Assembly (NCBI GenBank): GCA_965240325.2
Contig: OZ251250.1
Location: 124,001 to 188,000, forward strand
Reading direction: 5' to 3'
DNA length: 64,000 bases
Source: Rebecca billardiae RCC1528
Taxonomy: Eukaryota; Haptophyta
The notes under the pieces were generated by a model, which did not search any database, had not been told where the DNA came from, and saw only the letters and a list, made by a program, of their open reading frames with translations. This document shows positions 54,003-64,000 of the stretch, piece by piece. Made by a program: the position numbers and the translations under genes. Within the stretch, counting starts at the first letter, position 1; each line of letters begins with the position of its first letter.

Positions 54003-54195
54003 TACTTCTTGCCACTGCCGCTCTGCGCCTCCGCCCCGCCCACGCCCGCCGCCATCTCCGGGTGCGAATCCATGAAGGACTTGAGCAGCGCGGCCCGCCC
54101 TACTTCTTGCCACTGCCGCTCTGCGCCTCCGCCCCGCCCACGCCCGCCGCCATCTCCGGGTGCGAATCCATGAAGGACTTGAGCAGCGCGGCGGT
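54003..54195 (-). repeat. 98-bp tandem duplication of the ankyrin gene 3' end
   Basis: The unit 54003-54100 repeats as 54101-54195 with no mismatch seen over 91-92 bp. The copy encountered first on the minus strand supplies the last codons and the stop (54100-54102). The second copy would lie in the 3' untranslated region. Confidence 0.9.
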
Positions 54196-57100
54196 GTCGC
54201 GCTTGCCCGTGCGCTCGGCGAGCTGGAGCGGCGTGATTTTATTGTCGTCGGCGAGAAACGGGTTTGCGCCGCGGTCGAGGAGGAGCTGCACGACCTCCGG
54301 CTCTGCGCGGGCGGGGCGAGGGGGAAATAATAATAATCATAAGGGGGAAATCATAAGCGCACAAGCAGGCGCGCGCGGCTCGGCCGGACGCCGCAGGCGC
54401 ACCCCGGGCCCGCACCCCCCCCCCCCCCCCCCGTGCGCGCGCGGCGCACTCCGCTGCGCGCAGCCGCGAGCCGCCCCCGCGGCCGTGCTAGCCCGGCCGC
54501 CGCCGACAGCGCGCGTGCGCGCGCGCGCGCGCGCGCGGAGAGAGTGCGCCCTCGGCGCGGAGATTGCAATCTCGGCGAGCGGGCGCGCACCGGCCTTGAA
54601 GGCGGCGATATGCAGCGGCGTGCGCCCCTGCGAGTCGAGCGCGTCGATGTCGTCGAGCTTGTGCGCGTGCTGCTCCGACAGGTACAGCCTGTGCGCGCGA
54701 AGATGAATTGTGGAATTGTTTTTTGGGGGGCGGAGTTGTTTATTGGGAGTTTTTTTTGTTTTGGGGGATCGAGGGTTAATGTCGTGGGCGGGGAACGCGC
54801 CGGGCCGAGCCGAGAGCGCGGGGCGCGGGGAGGCGCGGGTCACGGTGAGTCCTGGCTGGCGGCGGCGACCTCGCCGTCCCGCACGCGGGACGGCGAGGCC
54901 ATCCAGCGCGCGGCCATGCGGACTCGGGTCGCAGCGCGCGCGCGCACTGGCCTGGCCGGCGCGCGCGCGCGCGAGAGAGAGAGAGCACGCGAACCCGCTG
55001 GAGCGCAGGGGCCAGGGCGGGGCGCACTAGCGCGCGCGCGCGCACCGCACGACGTCGGGCTTGTTGGACGTGAGCGCCTGGTGCAGCACCGTCTGCCACT
55101 CGTTGGACAGCCAGTTGATGTCCGCGCCGTTCGCCATCAGCCTGGTGCCAGGCAGCACGCGGCAGTCCGGACAGTCCGGTGTGGGCGCGCGGCGGGTGTC
55201 GGGGCGCGGAGGGTGTCGGGTGCCTCAGAGGTGGGGAGGGCGCGCGAGTCCGGATGGTCCGGGGGTCCGGGCGGTCCGGGAGGCGTGCGCGCGCGCGCGC
55301 GGGCGGGGAGGGAGCCGCGCCGACCCTACTACCCCCAAACCCTCACCCCCCCAACCCGAACCGCCCTCCCAGCCCGCGCGCAAGCTTGCAATCTCGGCGC
55401 GCGCGAGATTGCAATCTCGACACGGGCGCGCGAGATTGGTATCTCGGCGCGCACCAGTTGCAGATCTCGGGCCGGCCGTATTCGGACGCGGTGAAGAGCG
55501 CCGTCTTGCCGCGCTTGTCCATGTAGTCCACGTCGATGCCCGCGGCGACGAGCGCGGCGAGCAGCTCGCGCCAGCGGGACGGCTCGACCGGCGGAATCCG
55601 ACAGACTGCGCGGCGCGCGGGCGCGCGGGCGCGCGGGCGCGCGGGCGCGCGGCGCGCGGGCGCGCGGGCGCGCGGCGCGCGGGTGTGTGCGGGTCAGCCG
55701 GAGCACATGCGCCACGGCGCGAGCAGCCAACGCCACGGCGCCGCAGCCCGCGCCTCCGCGCGCCCCGCCCGCGCGTGCAATCTCGGCGCGATCTCGCACC
55801 TTTGTGCAGCACAGTCTCCTGCCTGTCGTCACATACGTTCACATTGTGCCCTGCACCCACGTAAGTAAAGAGGGTATCGTGCTCGCCCACGTCCGCCGCC
55901 TGCAGGAAGTTGACCTCGATCGACTCCTCCGACTGGAGCACGTTGGAGCGCTGCCGGATCTGGACCACCTGCATCGCGCAGCAGACAAACGACGAGCCGG
56001 AATTCACGAGCAGGAATTTCAAGGAAAAGAAAGTAGAAGAAATCCGCGTAAAAAGGAATAATAGCGCAAAAGCACAGGAGAGGATGGTCGCAGTCGCGAG
56101 GGGGCGTGCGCCCGGCAGGGGTGCGCCGGGGTGGGGGCGGTCACGCGTGCGCGGCGCGGACGGGAGCGCGCGCCGAGGCGCGCCACCCAACCCCTCAGCA
56201 AGCCCTCAGGCCACACGCACCGCCCCAGCACCGGACGCGCCGCGCCCCGCGCGCCGCCGCCGGCGCCGCGCGGCGGCGAGAAAAAGGACAGCCCGCCAAA
56301 TAAACAATTGGAAAAAAAAGCTCTCCCTCGCGGGCGCGCGCACCTTGGAGTCACGGCGCGACGCCTCGCGCGCTTTGATGCCGCCGCCCGGCACGAGCTC
56401 GCGCGAGCCGCGCCGCGAGCTGCGGCCGCCGCCCGCGCCGCCGCCCAGCTGTCCGCTAGAGCTGCGCCTCCCGCCACCGCCGCCGCCACCGCCGCCCAGC
56501 GAAGCCTGCGCGCGCGGACGGGGGCGGCGCGCGCGCGGCGCGGGGTGCGCGAGGCCGCGGGCGTGAGCGCCGCGTGCGCGGGCCGCGCGTGCCGCGCGCA
56601 GCCACCAGCCCCGGGGGCGGGCTCGCACGGCCGACCGGCCCCAGCGCCGCGCCGATCGGCGGCATCGGGCTCCCTTCCCCCGGACTTGCCCCGGACTCCC
56701 CCGGACTCGCAGGCGGCGCCGCCTAGGCCAGCAGTGGCGCCCGCCAGAGCTGGCGCCCCGTAGCCGTGCGCCGTGTCGGGCGGCCGACGGGCCACAGGCA
56801 GACGGCGTGCGTGCACGCTGGCGCCGCGCAGCGCAGCACAGCAGCTCGCGGCGCCAAAGAAATAAAAAAACTTGCTTTATTTCCTTGGCGGCGCGGCGCG
56901 ACCCCCCCGCCAGCCGGCCACGCACGCGCGGCCGCTCGCCGCAGCCACCGCGCGGCGGAGCCGGCGCCACCCGCAGCGCACAGCCGGCGGCGGGGCAGCG
57001 GGGGCCGGCGGGCAAACCGCACCCGATGACAGCCGTCGGCGCTAACCCAAAACCCTCACCCTCACCCTAACCCTACGCAGGCGCACCTTCGCGAGGAGCG

Positions 57101-57734
57101 CCTCGGCCTCCTTGACCGCGCGCGCCTCCTCGGCCTTCTTCTTCTCCTCGTCCCGGATCGTGGTCACCAGCCCGCGCAGCGCGAGCACCTCGAGCACCTG
57201 ATCCTCGCTCATGCCGTCGGTATCCACCTCCTCCGTGCCAAGTTTGATTCCCCAGTGCGCGGCGAGATTCTCGAGCGTCACGTTCTCCCTGCCGGCGGAG
57301 ACGGCCTTCCACTTGGTCTCCATCGTCAGCGGGTCCGCCTCCGGGTTGATCAGCTTGTACCCGTCGAAGAACTCCTTCTTCTCCAGCAGGTTGCTGCGCG
57401 CGACGAAGCGCGCGGCCGGCGGTGGCGAGAGCGAACGCACGCCGGCGCCGAGGGCGGGCACGGGCAGCGGGGCGCGTGAGCGCGCGCGTGCGCGTGCGTG
57501 CGGTCGGCTGGTAAGCCCCGTGCGCACGCCGGGCGGGGGGCACGCGGCCATGGCGCCACGTGCACCCGCGGTGCCAGCGCGGCCGCGACAGACCGCCGAG
57601 CCGGCGCGCAGCCGAGGCGCGCGCGCGCGCGCAGCCGGCGGGGCACGCCTCGGCGGCGCACGGCGGCGCGCGCACTTGTTGTTCTTGTCGAGCGTCTGAA
57701 AGATCGTCGCGAGCACCTCGCGCGTGATCGCCAT
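54100..57734 (-). CDS. EF-hand and ankyrin-repeat protein
   Basis: Eight exons, 57734-57676, 57393-57087, 56505-56344, 55968-55800, 55605-55455, 55141-55046, 54688-54591 and 54302-54100, keep frame at all seven junctions and give 414 residues. Splicing of exons 1 and 2 builds a 12-residue EF-hand loop, DKNNNNLLEKKE, so calcium binding is likely. A second helical lobe (GMSEDQVLEVLALRGLVTTI) and a charged coil follow. Exon 3 is a Gly/Ser/Arg linker. Ankyrin repeats follow: VNFLQAADVGEHDTLFTYVG, GIDVDYMDKRGKTALFTASE, GADINWLSNEWQTVLHQAL, IDALDSQGRTPLHIAAFKAE and RGANPFLADDNKITPLQLAE. This suits a cytosolic calcium-responsive adaptor. Introns 4, 5 and 7 open with GTGCG donors followed at once by AGAT/ATCT palindromes; intron 2 opens into TTAGGG-like repeats. 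Confidence 0.85.
54560..55445. repeat. Intronic AGAT/ATCT palindromes of the ankyrin gene
   Basis: Exact GAGATTGCAATCTC occurs at 54560-54573 (16 bp inside the donor of intron 7) and 55405-55418 (intron 5). The variant GAGATTGGTATCTC at 55432-55445 starts 8 bp inside the donor of intron 5. A half-copy lies near 55384. Confidence 0.9.
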
Positions 57735-59506
57735 GGCGACTGCCCGTCGGCCGCGCGCGCCGCGATCGCTCCCAGCGGCGGCCTGTGCGGGTACGCTGCG
57801 CCGCAGACCGCGATAAGCGCAGCACTCAGCTTGGCCAAGACGCTCGCGAGTCGAGTGATACTCACCGTTCATCAATCACATATTACTGGGTACATCTAAT
57901 ACTCGGGCTCGCCGCCGCTCGAGGCTCATCCAATAGGAGCTCGCTCGCGTATGAGTAGTAACTGGTTTCAGCATGGCTGCCGGCCCACGCACGCCCACCC
58001 AGCGTGCCCCGCGCCGCCTCGCGCGCCCGCCGAGGCAGCCTCGAGGGCCGGCACGGACGCGAGGCACGCTGAGCCGTGCAACAGTTCAGAGTCAGCCACT
58101 GCGGTCATCACTCGTCATCTCACACGCATGCAGCTGACTGCACTCGAGGCGGTTGACTGCGCGGGATCCGCCAGTCTGACGGGGCGCGCACTAGCCACTA
58201 CCGTAGTCGCCGCTTAGACAGTCTGGCCTGCTGCTGATAGTGATGGCTGCCGCGGAGCTCTCGTCCTACGATGGCGGACAGGGTCGGTCTCGTCCTACGA
58301 TGGCGGACCGGGTCTGGCCGGAGCGGCTGAGCCGGGGCGCGCCTGGCGGACAGTCGGACGGGCGCGCCAGGCCCGAGCCACGCGGCCCAAACACTTACTC
58401 CTGCTGTGACCCGTCCGCTCGCGGCACTATATACTGCTGTCGGATGCTGCCGGCCGCTTGGCCGCCACTATAGAAATACGCCTCGGGACCGCCACGGCTC
58501 GGGCGCGCTGAGACTGCTGCGCTGCTAATACTTGGCCGGCGGAGCCGAGTGACCGCGCCCTCTACCCGCGGGCCCGCACCGTGACCGGGCGCCTGACTAC
58601 GCGCAACAGACCGCGCCGGCCGCGGACCGGGCCACCGCGCCTGCGCCCTCGAGTCCGTCGACGGTCGGTCACTCCGCATGGCGGCTATATGCATGATGTA
58701 TAGTACCGTTATTGCTGCTAGCTGCTATGCGCTGATGACGATGGCGCTGTACGTGCTGTATGCAGCATCACTGATGCCGCGCGTGTAGTTAGCAGCTAGT
58801 ATACTACTTTATGCGCGCAGCAGGATAACGTGCTGATGCGTGCCGTGTGACGTAGTTGTGACGGTCGCCGAGGCGACGACGACTACGATCATCAATCAGC
58901 AAATAATAATGATATTATTATTGATGCATGTCCTTATGCTGCCCCACTCATCCTGAGTGGCCTCGGTCGGGCTCGGAGACGACTACGACTTACGATTACG
59001 ATGATGATGACATATGACGACTACTACCTTGGTGTCTCGGTCAGTGGTTTGAGGTTGGGTGAGGGTGGTGGTTGGTTGGGGCGGCTGGCCAGGGTAGGGC
59101 TGGAGGCTTCGGCCGCCGCCAGTCGGCAGTCTGATCACCCGGTCAGCCCGTATATATAGTTATAAAGCCAAAGGGGAATTTTCACAGTAAAGAAATCGAT
59201 TTTCGGCGTTACCGTAACCCGTCCGCACATCCGCCCAGTGGGGATGCGGGGGATTTTTTTTCATGCCCCGTTCGCGGCACTTCGCGCCGCGTTATCGATT
59301 TATCGAACTATACTACTATATATATACGATCGAGCATTATATTAGCTGCTGTAGCGCATATCAGAGTTCGTCGCTTCACGACAACTCAGCAGCAGTCGAT
59401 CTCAGAATATGTATATATATATATATTATTAGTTCGTGACGCGATCTGACGACGACGCGATATATCAGCACTGCAACCAGGCCCACCGTGACGGGTCGTG
59501 TATTAG
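57735..59506. other. Long intergenic region
   Basis: This is 1.8 kb without a convincing gene. It contains a direct repeat of TCTCGTCCTACGATGGCGGA (58263 and about 58292), TA runs near 59310-59330 and 59408-59425, and AT-rich sequence from 58680 to 59420. The left end is the promoter side of the EF-hand gene; the right end is the 3' side of the next minus-strand gene. Confidence 0.5.
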
Positions 59507-60870
59507 TCACTGCCGCAGCGCCGCCGAGGGGCGCGGCACGCCGTTGATGGACGGCGAGCGCGGCGCTGTCGCGCGCGGGTGCGCGACGACGCGCTGGAAC
59601 GGCTGCGCCGACGCGACCGCGTCGGCGAGCACGCGCCCGCTCGCGGCGTCGAGCACGCGCCACCGCTCCCCCGGCTCGGAGGGAAGCGCGATCGACTCGC
59701 GCGGCCGGAGTCGGGCCGCCTCGTGCCACGCGGCGGGGGCCTCGAGCAGGCGAAGGACGAGCGCGCCGCCCCCTCCGCCCGCGTCGTCGGCGCCGTCCTC
59801 CGCCGCCTCGAGCACGAGCTCGACGCGCACGCGCGCGCCGTACGCGCCCGCGCCGCCCGCCGGCGGCACGTCCACGTGCTGCTCGAGCGCGTGCGTCGCC
59901 ACGTGCTCCCACACGCGCAGCCCGGCGCTCGGGTCGAGCGCGTAGTAGAGGGTGCCCGGCGCGACGTCCCGGAGTCGCAGCCGGCCGTCCGGGCCGAGCG
60001 TGCCGACGAGCGCGTCGCCGACGAGCACGCCTGACTGTGGGCGCGGGAGCGGCAGCGCGTCCGTCGCCGCCGTCGCGGCGGTGCGGTGGTGCGGCGCCGC
60101 GGGTGTGAAGCCGCGCGATCGGTAGATTCGAATTCGATCGTCAGCGTCCGCCGGCGCGGTGGAGCTCGAGAGTCGCGGCGGCGGCGGCGGCTGGCGCTCC
60201 CCCTCCGCTCCGCTCGAGGGCGCGGCGCCCGGCGCGGCCGCGTGCGCCGCCCGCCGCCGCCCGTCCGGCCGGTGGAATTCGATCGCGACGCGGCGCGACG
60301 GCACAATGGCAACAGCCTGCCACGCCGGCGCGGCGCGCGCGGTGACGGTGCGCAGGTGGTGGCCTGTGCTGGCGTCGCGCACGCGCCACACGGCGCCCGG
60401 CGTCGTGCGCTGCCGGAACGGCGCGCCGCCCTGCTCGATGTCGGCGTACTTGTACTCGCGCCACGCCGCCGAGGTTTCGTCACTCTCGGCGACGGCGCCG
60501 CCACCGCCGCCGCCGCCGACGACTCGGGCCGCGCCGGTCGGCGCGCCGTCCGCGGCGCGCTCGCCGCTCGGGCCGGCGGCGGCGGCGGCGGCGGCCGGGG
60601 GCTCCACCCAGTAGACAGACGCGCGCGTGCCGAGCAGCGCGTTGGTCGGGAAGGTGAAGACGAGCGTCACGTCCGTGGGGGGCGTGGCAGAGTCCGGGGA
60701 TCCGTTGGCAGAGTCCGGGAGTCCGGGGGCCGAGGCTGCGGGTCCGTGCCCGGCGCGCGCGGGCGCGGCGGCGGCGTGGGCTGTGGTGGCGGAGGTGGCG
60801 GCGGGCGCGGGCGCGCGCGGGCCGCGCGACGGCGCTCGCCGTGCGGCGCCGGCCGCGCCAGCAGCCGGCC

Positions 60871-60904
<34 letters not shown>

Positions 60905-62023
60905 ACGGCCGCCGCCAGCCGGCGGCGCGCCGCCGCTCGGCTGCGCCCGGCGCGCGGCGGCCTCCGCGCTGCTGCGCACGCGCTCAATCTCCGCCTCGAG
61001 ATCGCGCGCGTGTGCCTCGGACGCCTCGTGCTCCGCGTCCACCGCCGAGCGCAGCGCCGCCATCACCGCCGTGAGCTCCCGCAGCTGCGCGGCGAGCTCG
61101 GCGGCGGAGATTGAATCTCCCCGGGACGCCTCGGGCCCCGAGATTGAATCTCCCGGGGGCGGCTCGAGCCGGGCCAGCCGCGCCTCGAGAGCGCTCAGCC
61201 GCGCCGTCGTCCGCGCAGAGCTCGCGGCGCTCGACGCGGCCGCGCGCAGGTCCTCGCGCACCTCCGCATCTGCCGCCGCCGCCGCCGCCGAGGCAGCGCC
61301 TGCGGGGGCGGCAGCGGTGCCCGCGTGAGGCGGCGGCGCCGCAGATTGATTCGTCACCTTCGCCGTTGGCTGCGGCGGCGGTGCCGCCGTCCGGGCGGGC
61401 TCGCGCGGCGCGGGCGTGTGCGCAGAGAGCGTCAATGGCCCGTGCTCGACGAGCGCGAGAGGCGCTGACGCCGAGCGCGAGCTCTGCACCGCGCCAGCCG
61501 CGCCGCGCGCCGCGGCCGCGCTGGCCGGGGCGTGCGATCGGCCACGCTCTCCGCCGCGCGTGGGCGTAAGCGACTCCAGCAGCTCGGCCTCGAAGCCGCC
61601 GAGCGCGGCCGCGGCAGCATGAAGCGGGCCCTCCGCCGCGCGCACGCGCGGCCACGCGTCCGTGCCGGCCGCCGCGCGGCGCGCGTCCGCGGCGGCGAGA
61701 CTAAAGGTGGCGGCGAGGCCGAGGCCCAGGCCCAGAAGGACGCCGCAGCCGACGAGCGCGGCCGCGCGGCGGTCGGCGCGGCGAGAGGCGGGAGAGCACG
61801 GACCCGCCTCAATCGCCTCCGCGCACGCGTGCGCGCGCTGCGCGGCCAAGCCCGCGCCCGGCGTCGTGCGCGCGGCCGGCCGCGCGCCGTGCGCGGCCGC
61901 GCGCTGCAGGAGCCGGCGCGGGTGCTTGGACGGCGTGCCGCCGAAGCTCGAGCGCTGGCGGCGGAGCTCGGGCGGCATGTCAACGGTCACGCTGGCCATG
62001 CCCGTCGCCCCGATCGGCGGCAT
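59507..62023 (-). CDS. Membrane-anchored coiled-coil protein with possible VHL-beta-like domains
   Basis: A single exon gives 838 residues from the ATG at 62023 (MPPIGATGMASVTVD). A transmembrane helix, ALVGCGVLLGLGLGLAATFS, near residue 95 fits a type II protein. A coiled coil follows (AELAAQLRELTAVMAALRSA, EAHARDLEAEIERVRSSAEA). The C-terminal half has ASVYWVEPP, YADIEQGGAPFRQRTTPGAV and WRVRDASTGHHLRTVTARA, then again PGERWRVLDAASGRVLADAV; the pattern 'YWV...Y..I..G...Q.T.PG..W.VRDA.TG' resembles the VHL beta domain, a protein-binding fold. That assignment is tentative. Two AGAT/ATCT palindromes (61107, 61140) encode GDSISGPEASRGDSIS at the start of the coiled coil. It is divergent from the S1-domain gene. 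Confidence 0.65.
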
Positions 62024-62424
62024 GCTCTCCGCGCGCGTCCGTGCGTGCGTGGCGCTCGTCGCGTGTAGCGCGCAGCGTGGTGCGGCGGCCGGCGCGCGGT
62101 CCAATGTCGCGCTCACGGTCAATCAGCGCGAATAGCGGAAGTCGCGGAGACTTCCTCCCGCCAAAACTCGGCGCCGCCCGAGGGAACTTTCACCAACGAC
62201 CGGTCGGGGACCCGGGGTGCAGACCTCCTGGCCGCGGCCGGCGAGAAAATGTGCGCTCGCGAACCTTCGGCTGAGCAAGCACGGCCCGGCTGAGAGGCTG
62301 CACCCAAAAATACCGCGCCTTTCGCTGGTGTTCGCTGCGGCGCAGTGATCTCCGCCGGCCAGATCAGCGCAATCACACACGGCTTCGCGCGTCGGGCGCG
62401 AGAGGGGCTGCGCGCGTACTCGTA
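62024..62424. promoter_or_regulatory. Divergent promoter region
   Basis: This 400-bp stretch separates two divergent ATGs (62023 minus, 62425 plus). No TATA element or clear operator is seen. Confidence 0.45.
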
Positions 62425-63428
62425 ATGATGGCAGCAGGCGTGGCGCGGCGGCGAGGCCACCTCGCCGTGGTGGCGCTGCTCATCGCGGCGTGCCAGCCGT
62501 GGGCCTCCGCCATGCGCACAGTCGTCGTGCGCGCGCGGCCCGCCAGCGCCATGGTCGTCATGCGCTCGGGCAAGCCGACCAACGTGCGCGCAGCGCTGCG
62601 CGGCGCGCGCGATCGGCGGGCGGTGGGTCGGCGCGGGCGCTAGTCACCGCTGAGACCGCGCGCGCCGCGCGCGACGTGTGGGCAGCCGATCGGCGTGCAG
62701 GTGGGCCAGCTCGTCTCCGGCAAGGTCATCGGCGTGCAGCCGTACGGCGCCTTCGTCCGGCTCAACGTCCCGGACACGAAGCGGGCCCCCACCGGACTTT
62801 TGCATATCTCCCAGATCTCGGCGAAGCGCGTGGAAGACATGGAGTCGGTGTTCAAGGTGGGCGCGAAGGTAAAGTGCATGGTGATCGAGAGCGACCCCGA
62901 GAAGAACCGCATCTCGCTCTCCACCCGCCCGCTCGAGAGCACGCCCGGCGAGATGCTGCGAGATCAGGCGGCCGTGTACGCGAACGCCGAGGAGGCGGCC
63001 GTCGCCTACCAGGTGGGTAAAATGCGGGTAATATGCGTCGGTGGGTTGGGCGCGTGTGCACGTGTGTGTGCGTGTGTGTGCTCCCGCGTGGGGAGTCGGG
63101 GCGGGGCCGGCGCGTGCCGGGCGGCGCGCAGACGCGCCTGCCGCGCCGTGTGTCCGGCCACGCGTGTGCCTCAATTGGCAACTGCTGGCTGCTGAGCGCG
63201 CCACCGCCTGCGCCAACACCTGCGCCAACGCCTGCCTGCGCCGCTGCCACGCCGCCGCCACGCCGCGCCTCGGTGCATCCCCGCTCGCTCCGCCCGACCC
63301 GCCGGCAGGAGCGCGAGGAGACGCAGCGCCGGCAGAAGCGCGCCGAGGCGCAGGCGGTCATCTTCGGGCTGGAGGACGCCATCATGGGTGACGAGCAAGA
63401 GACGACCGACAGGAGCGCGACCGTCTGA
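62425..63428 (+). CDS. S1 RNA-binding domain protein with signal-like leader, probably plastid-targeted
   Basis: Three exons, 62425-62583, 62686-63012 and 63309-63428, all phase 0, give 201 residues. The leader, GHLAVVALLIAACQPWASA, is a signal peptide, followed by an Arg/Ala-rich stretch (MRTVVVRARPASAMVVMRSG), the layout of a bipartite presequence for a secondary plastid. Exon 2 is one S1 domain: GQLVSGKVIGVQPYGAFVRL, GLLHISQISAKRVEDMESVF and VGAKVKCMVIESDPEKNRIS. Exon 3 is a charged helix (RQKRAEAQAVIFGLED) and a short tail. S1 domains bind single-stranded RNA; a role in plastid translation or RNA processing is inferred. The exon 2 acceptor could also be 15 bp later, at 62701, in the same frame. 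The first donor is GTGCGCGC; the second is GTGGGT. Confidence 0.8.
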
Positions 63429-63565
63429 CTGCAGTCTGAGCTGCCCGCCCGCCTGCCCCGCCTGCTCCGCCCGCCATCATGGGCGACGAGCAAGAGACGA
63501 CCGACAGGAGCGCGACCGTCTGACTGCAGTCTGAACTGCCCCGCCTGCCCCGCCTGCTCCGCCCG
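63378..63565 (+). repeat. 95-bp tandem duplication of the S1 gene 3' end
   Basis: The last coding codons, stop and following sequence (from GCCATCATGGG at 63378) are repeated from 63473. Only the first copy is in the gene; the second lies downstream. Confidence 0.9.
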
Positions 63566-64000
63566 TGGGCCGACGGTCGCCGCCACCATGCCCATCACAT
63601 CGCGGCGGGACGCGGGGCGGCTCCGAGCGCGAGCCCACGCGCGGACCGCACCGGCGGCGGCGTACGTATAGACGTTACTACTTCCGATTTCATCGCGCGT
63701 CAATCAAGTATGAGCGGCTGTGCCAGGCGCGCTCAGCCCTGACTCCGGGTCATTAAGTAGCAGCCGAATGTACGGTGCAATGATGATATATTATATATAT
63801 ATATATATAATGTCGTAGCGCTCGCGGTTATAACTAGTGCGCGCGTCCGACCGGTCGTCACAGCAAATCAGTAATACTGCCGCGCGCAGGACGGGACAAG
63901 TACCACTGCCACTGCCAGGCGGCCCACTGTGCAGCGTGCAGGACTGTGTGTGCGTGCCTCCGCGTGGGCGAGTGTGCGCCTGCCAGCCGAGCGACCGAGA
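63566..64000. other. Right-edge spacer
   Basis: The stretch has a TA run near 63787-63809 and no supported gene. Confidence 0.5.

Overview
The window is nuclear DNA from a GC-rich eukaryote, most likely a unicellular alga. The evidence is split genes, TTAGGG-type tracts, very long Gly/Ala/Pro/Arg-rich low-complexity coding sequence, a KRE6/SKN1-type GH16 protein and a small S1-domain protein with a signal-like leader suited to a secondary plastid. A haptophyte is my first guess and another chromalveolate alga such as a pelagophyte is possible; this rests on gene content, not on a marker gene. There are no operons or bacterial signals. Of the 23 introns I could place by frame and domain continuity, 21 begin GTGCG.

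Layout. 1-1847: 3' part of an unrecognised gene. 2238-4356: class C beta-lactamase-like serine hydrolase. 4702-7246 (-): multiply frameshifted gene with a large Ala/Gly minisatellite. 7521-9299: secreted RCC1-like protein with a polyproline tail. 9850-12529 (-): PH-domain protein, divergent from 12774-20816 (+), which reads as one 2368-residue fusion of a seven-helix TOM1/THH1-like membrane domain with an INPP4-type inositol-lipid 4-phosphatase. 21173-23188 and 28587-30581 (both -): two near-identical GT61-like glycosyltransferases in a segmental duplication; between them lie a 274-bp foldback element and a 2.4-kb transposon. 30908-32500 (+) and 41217-42704 (-): paralogous F-box/RCC1 proteins. 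32775-36090 (-): six-exon GH16 protein, divergent from a fucosyltransferase-like gene (36445-38285). 38934-40895: exostosin-family GT47 protein. 42900-52100: gene-poor, repeat-rich block with two giant inverted repeats, a second TIR transposon, decayed coding sequence, long TA/TG tracts and a duplicated 0.8-kb unit. 52141-53246 (-): small unrecognised gene. 54100-57734 (-): eight-exon EF-hand/ankyrin gene. 59507-62023 (-): membrane-anchored coiled-coil protein with possible VHL-beta-like domains, divergent from the S1-domain gene at 62425-63428.

Functionally, the GH16, two GT61, GT47 and fucosyltransferase-like genes point to secretory-pathway and cell-surface glycan work, and the PH and INPP4 genes to phosphoinositide signalling.

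The most unusual signals are repeats. A palindrome, GAGATTGCAATCTC, occurs exactly 14 times plus many variants; many copies sit just inside introns after a GTGCGCGC donor, and others are read in frame inside exons. Several mobile elements (TIRs starting TAGGGGGTCCA or CAAGGG) have exact 7-bp target-site duplications, and one insertion has an empty-site counterpart inside the window.
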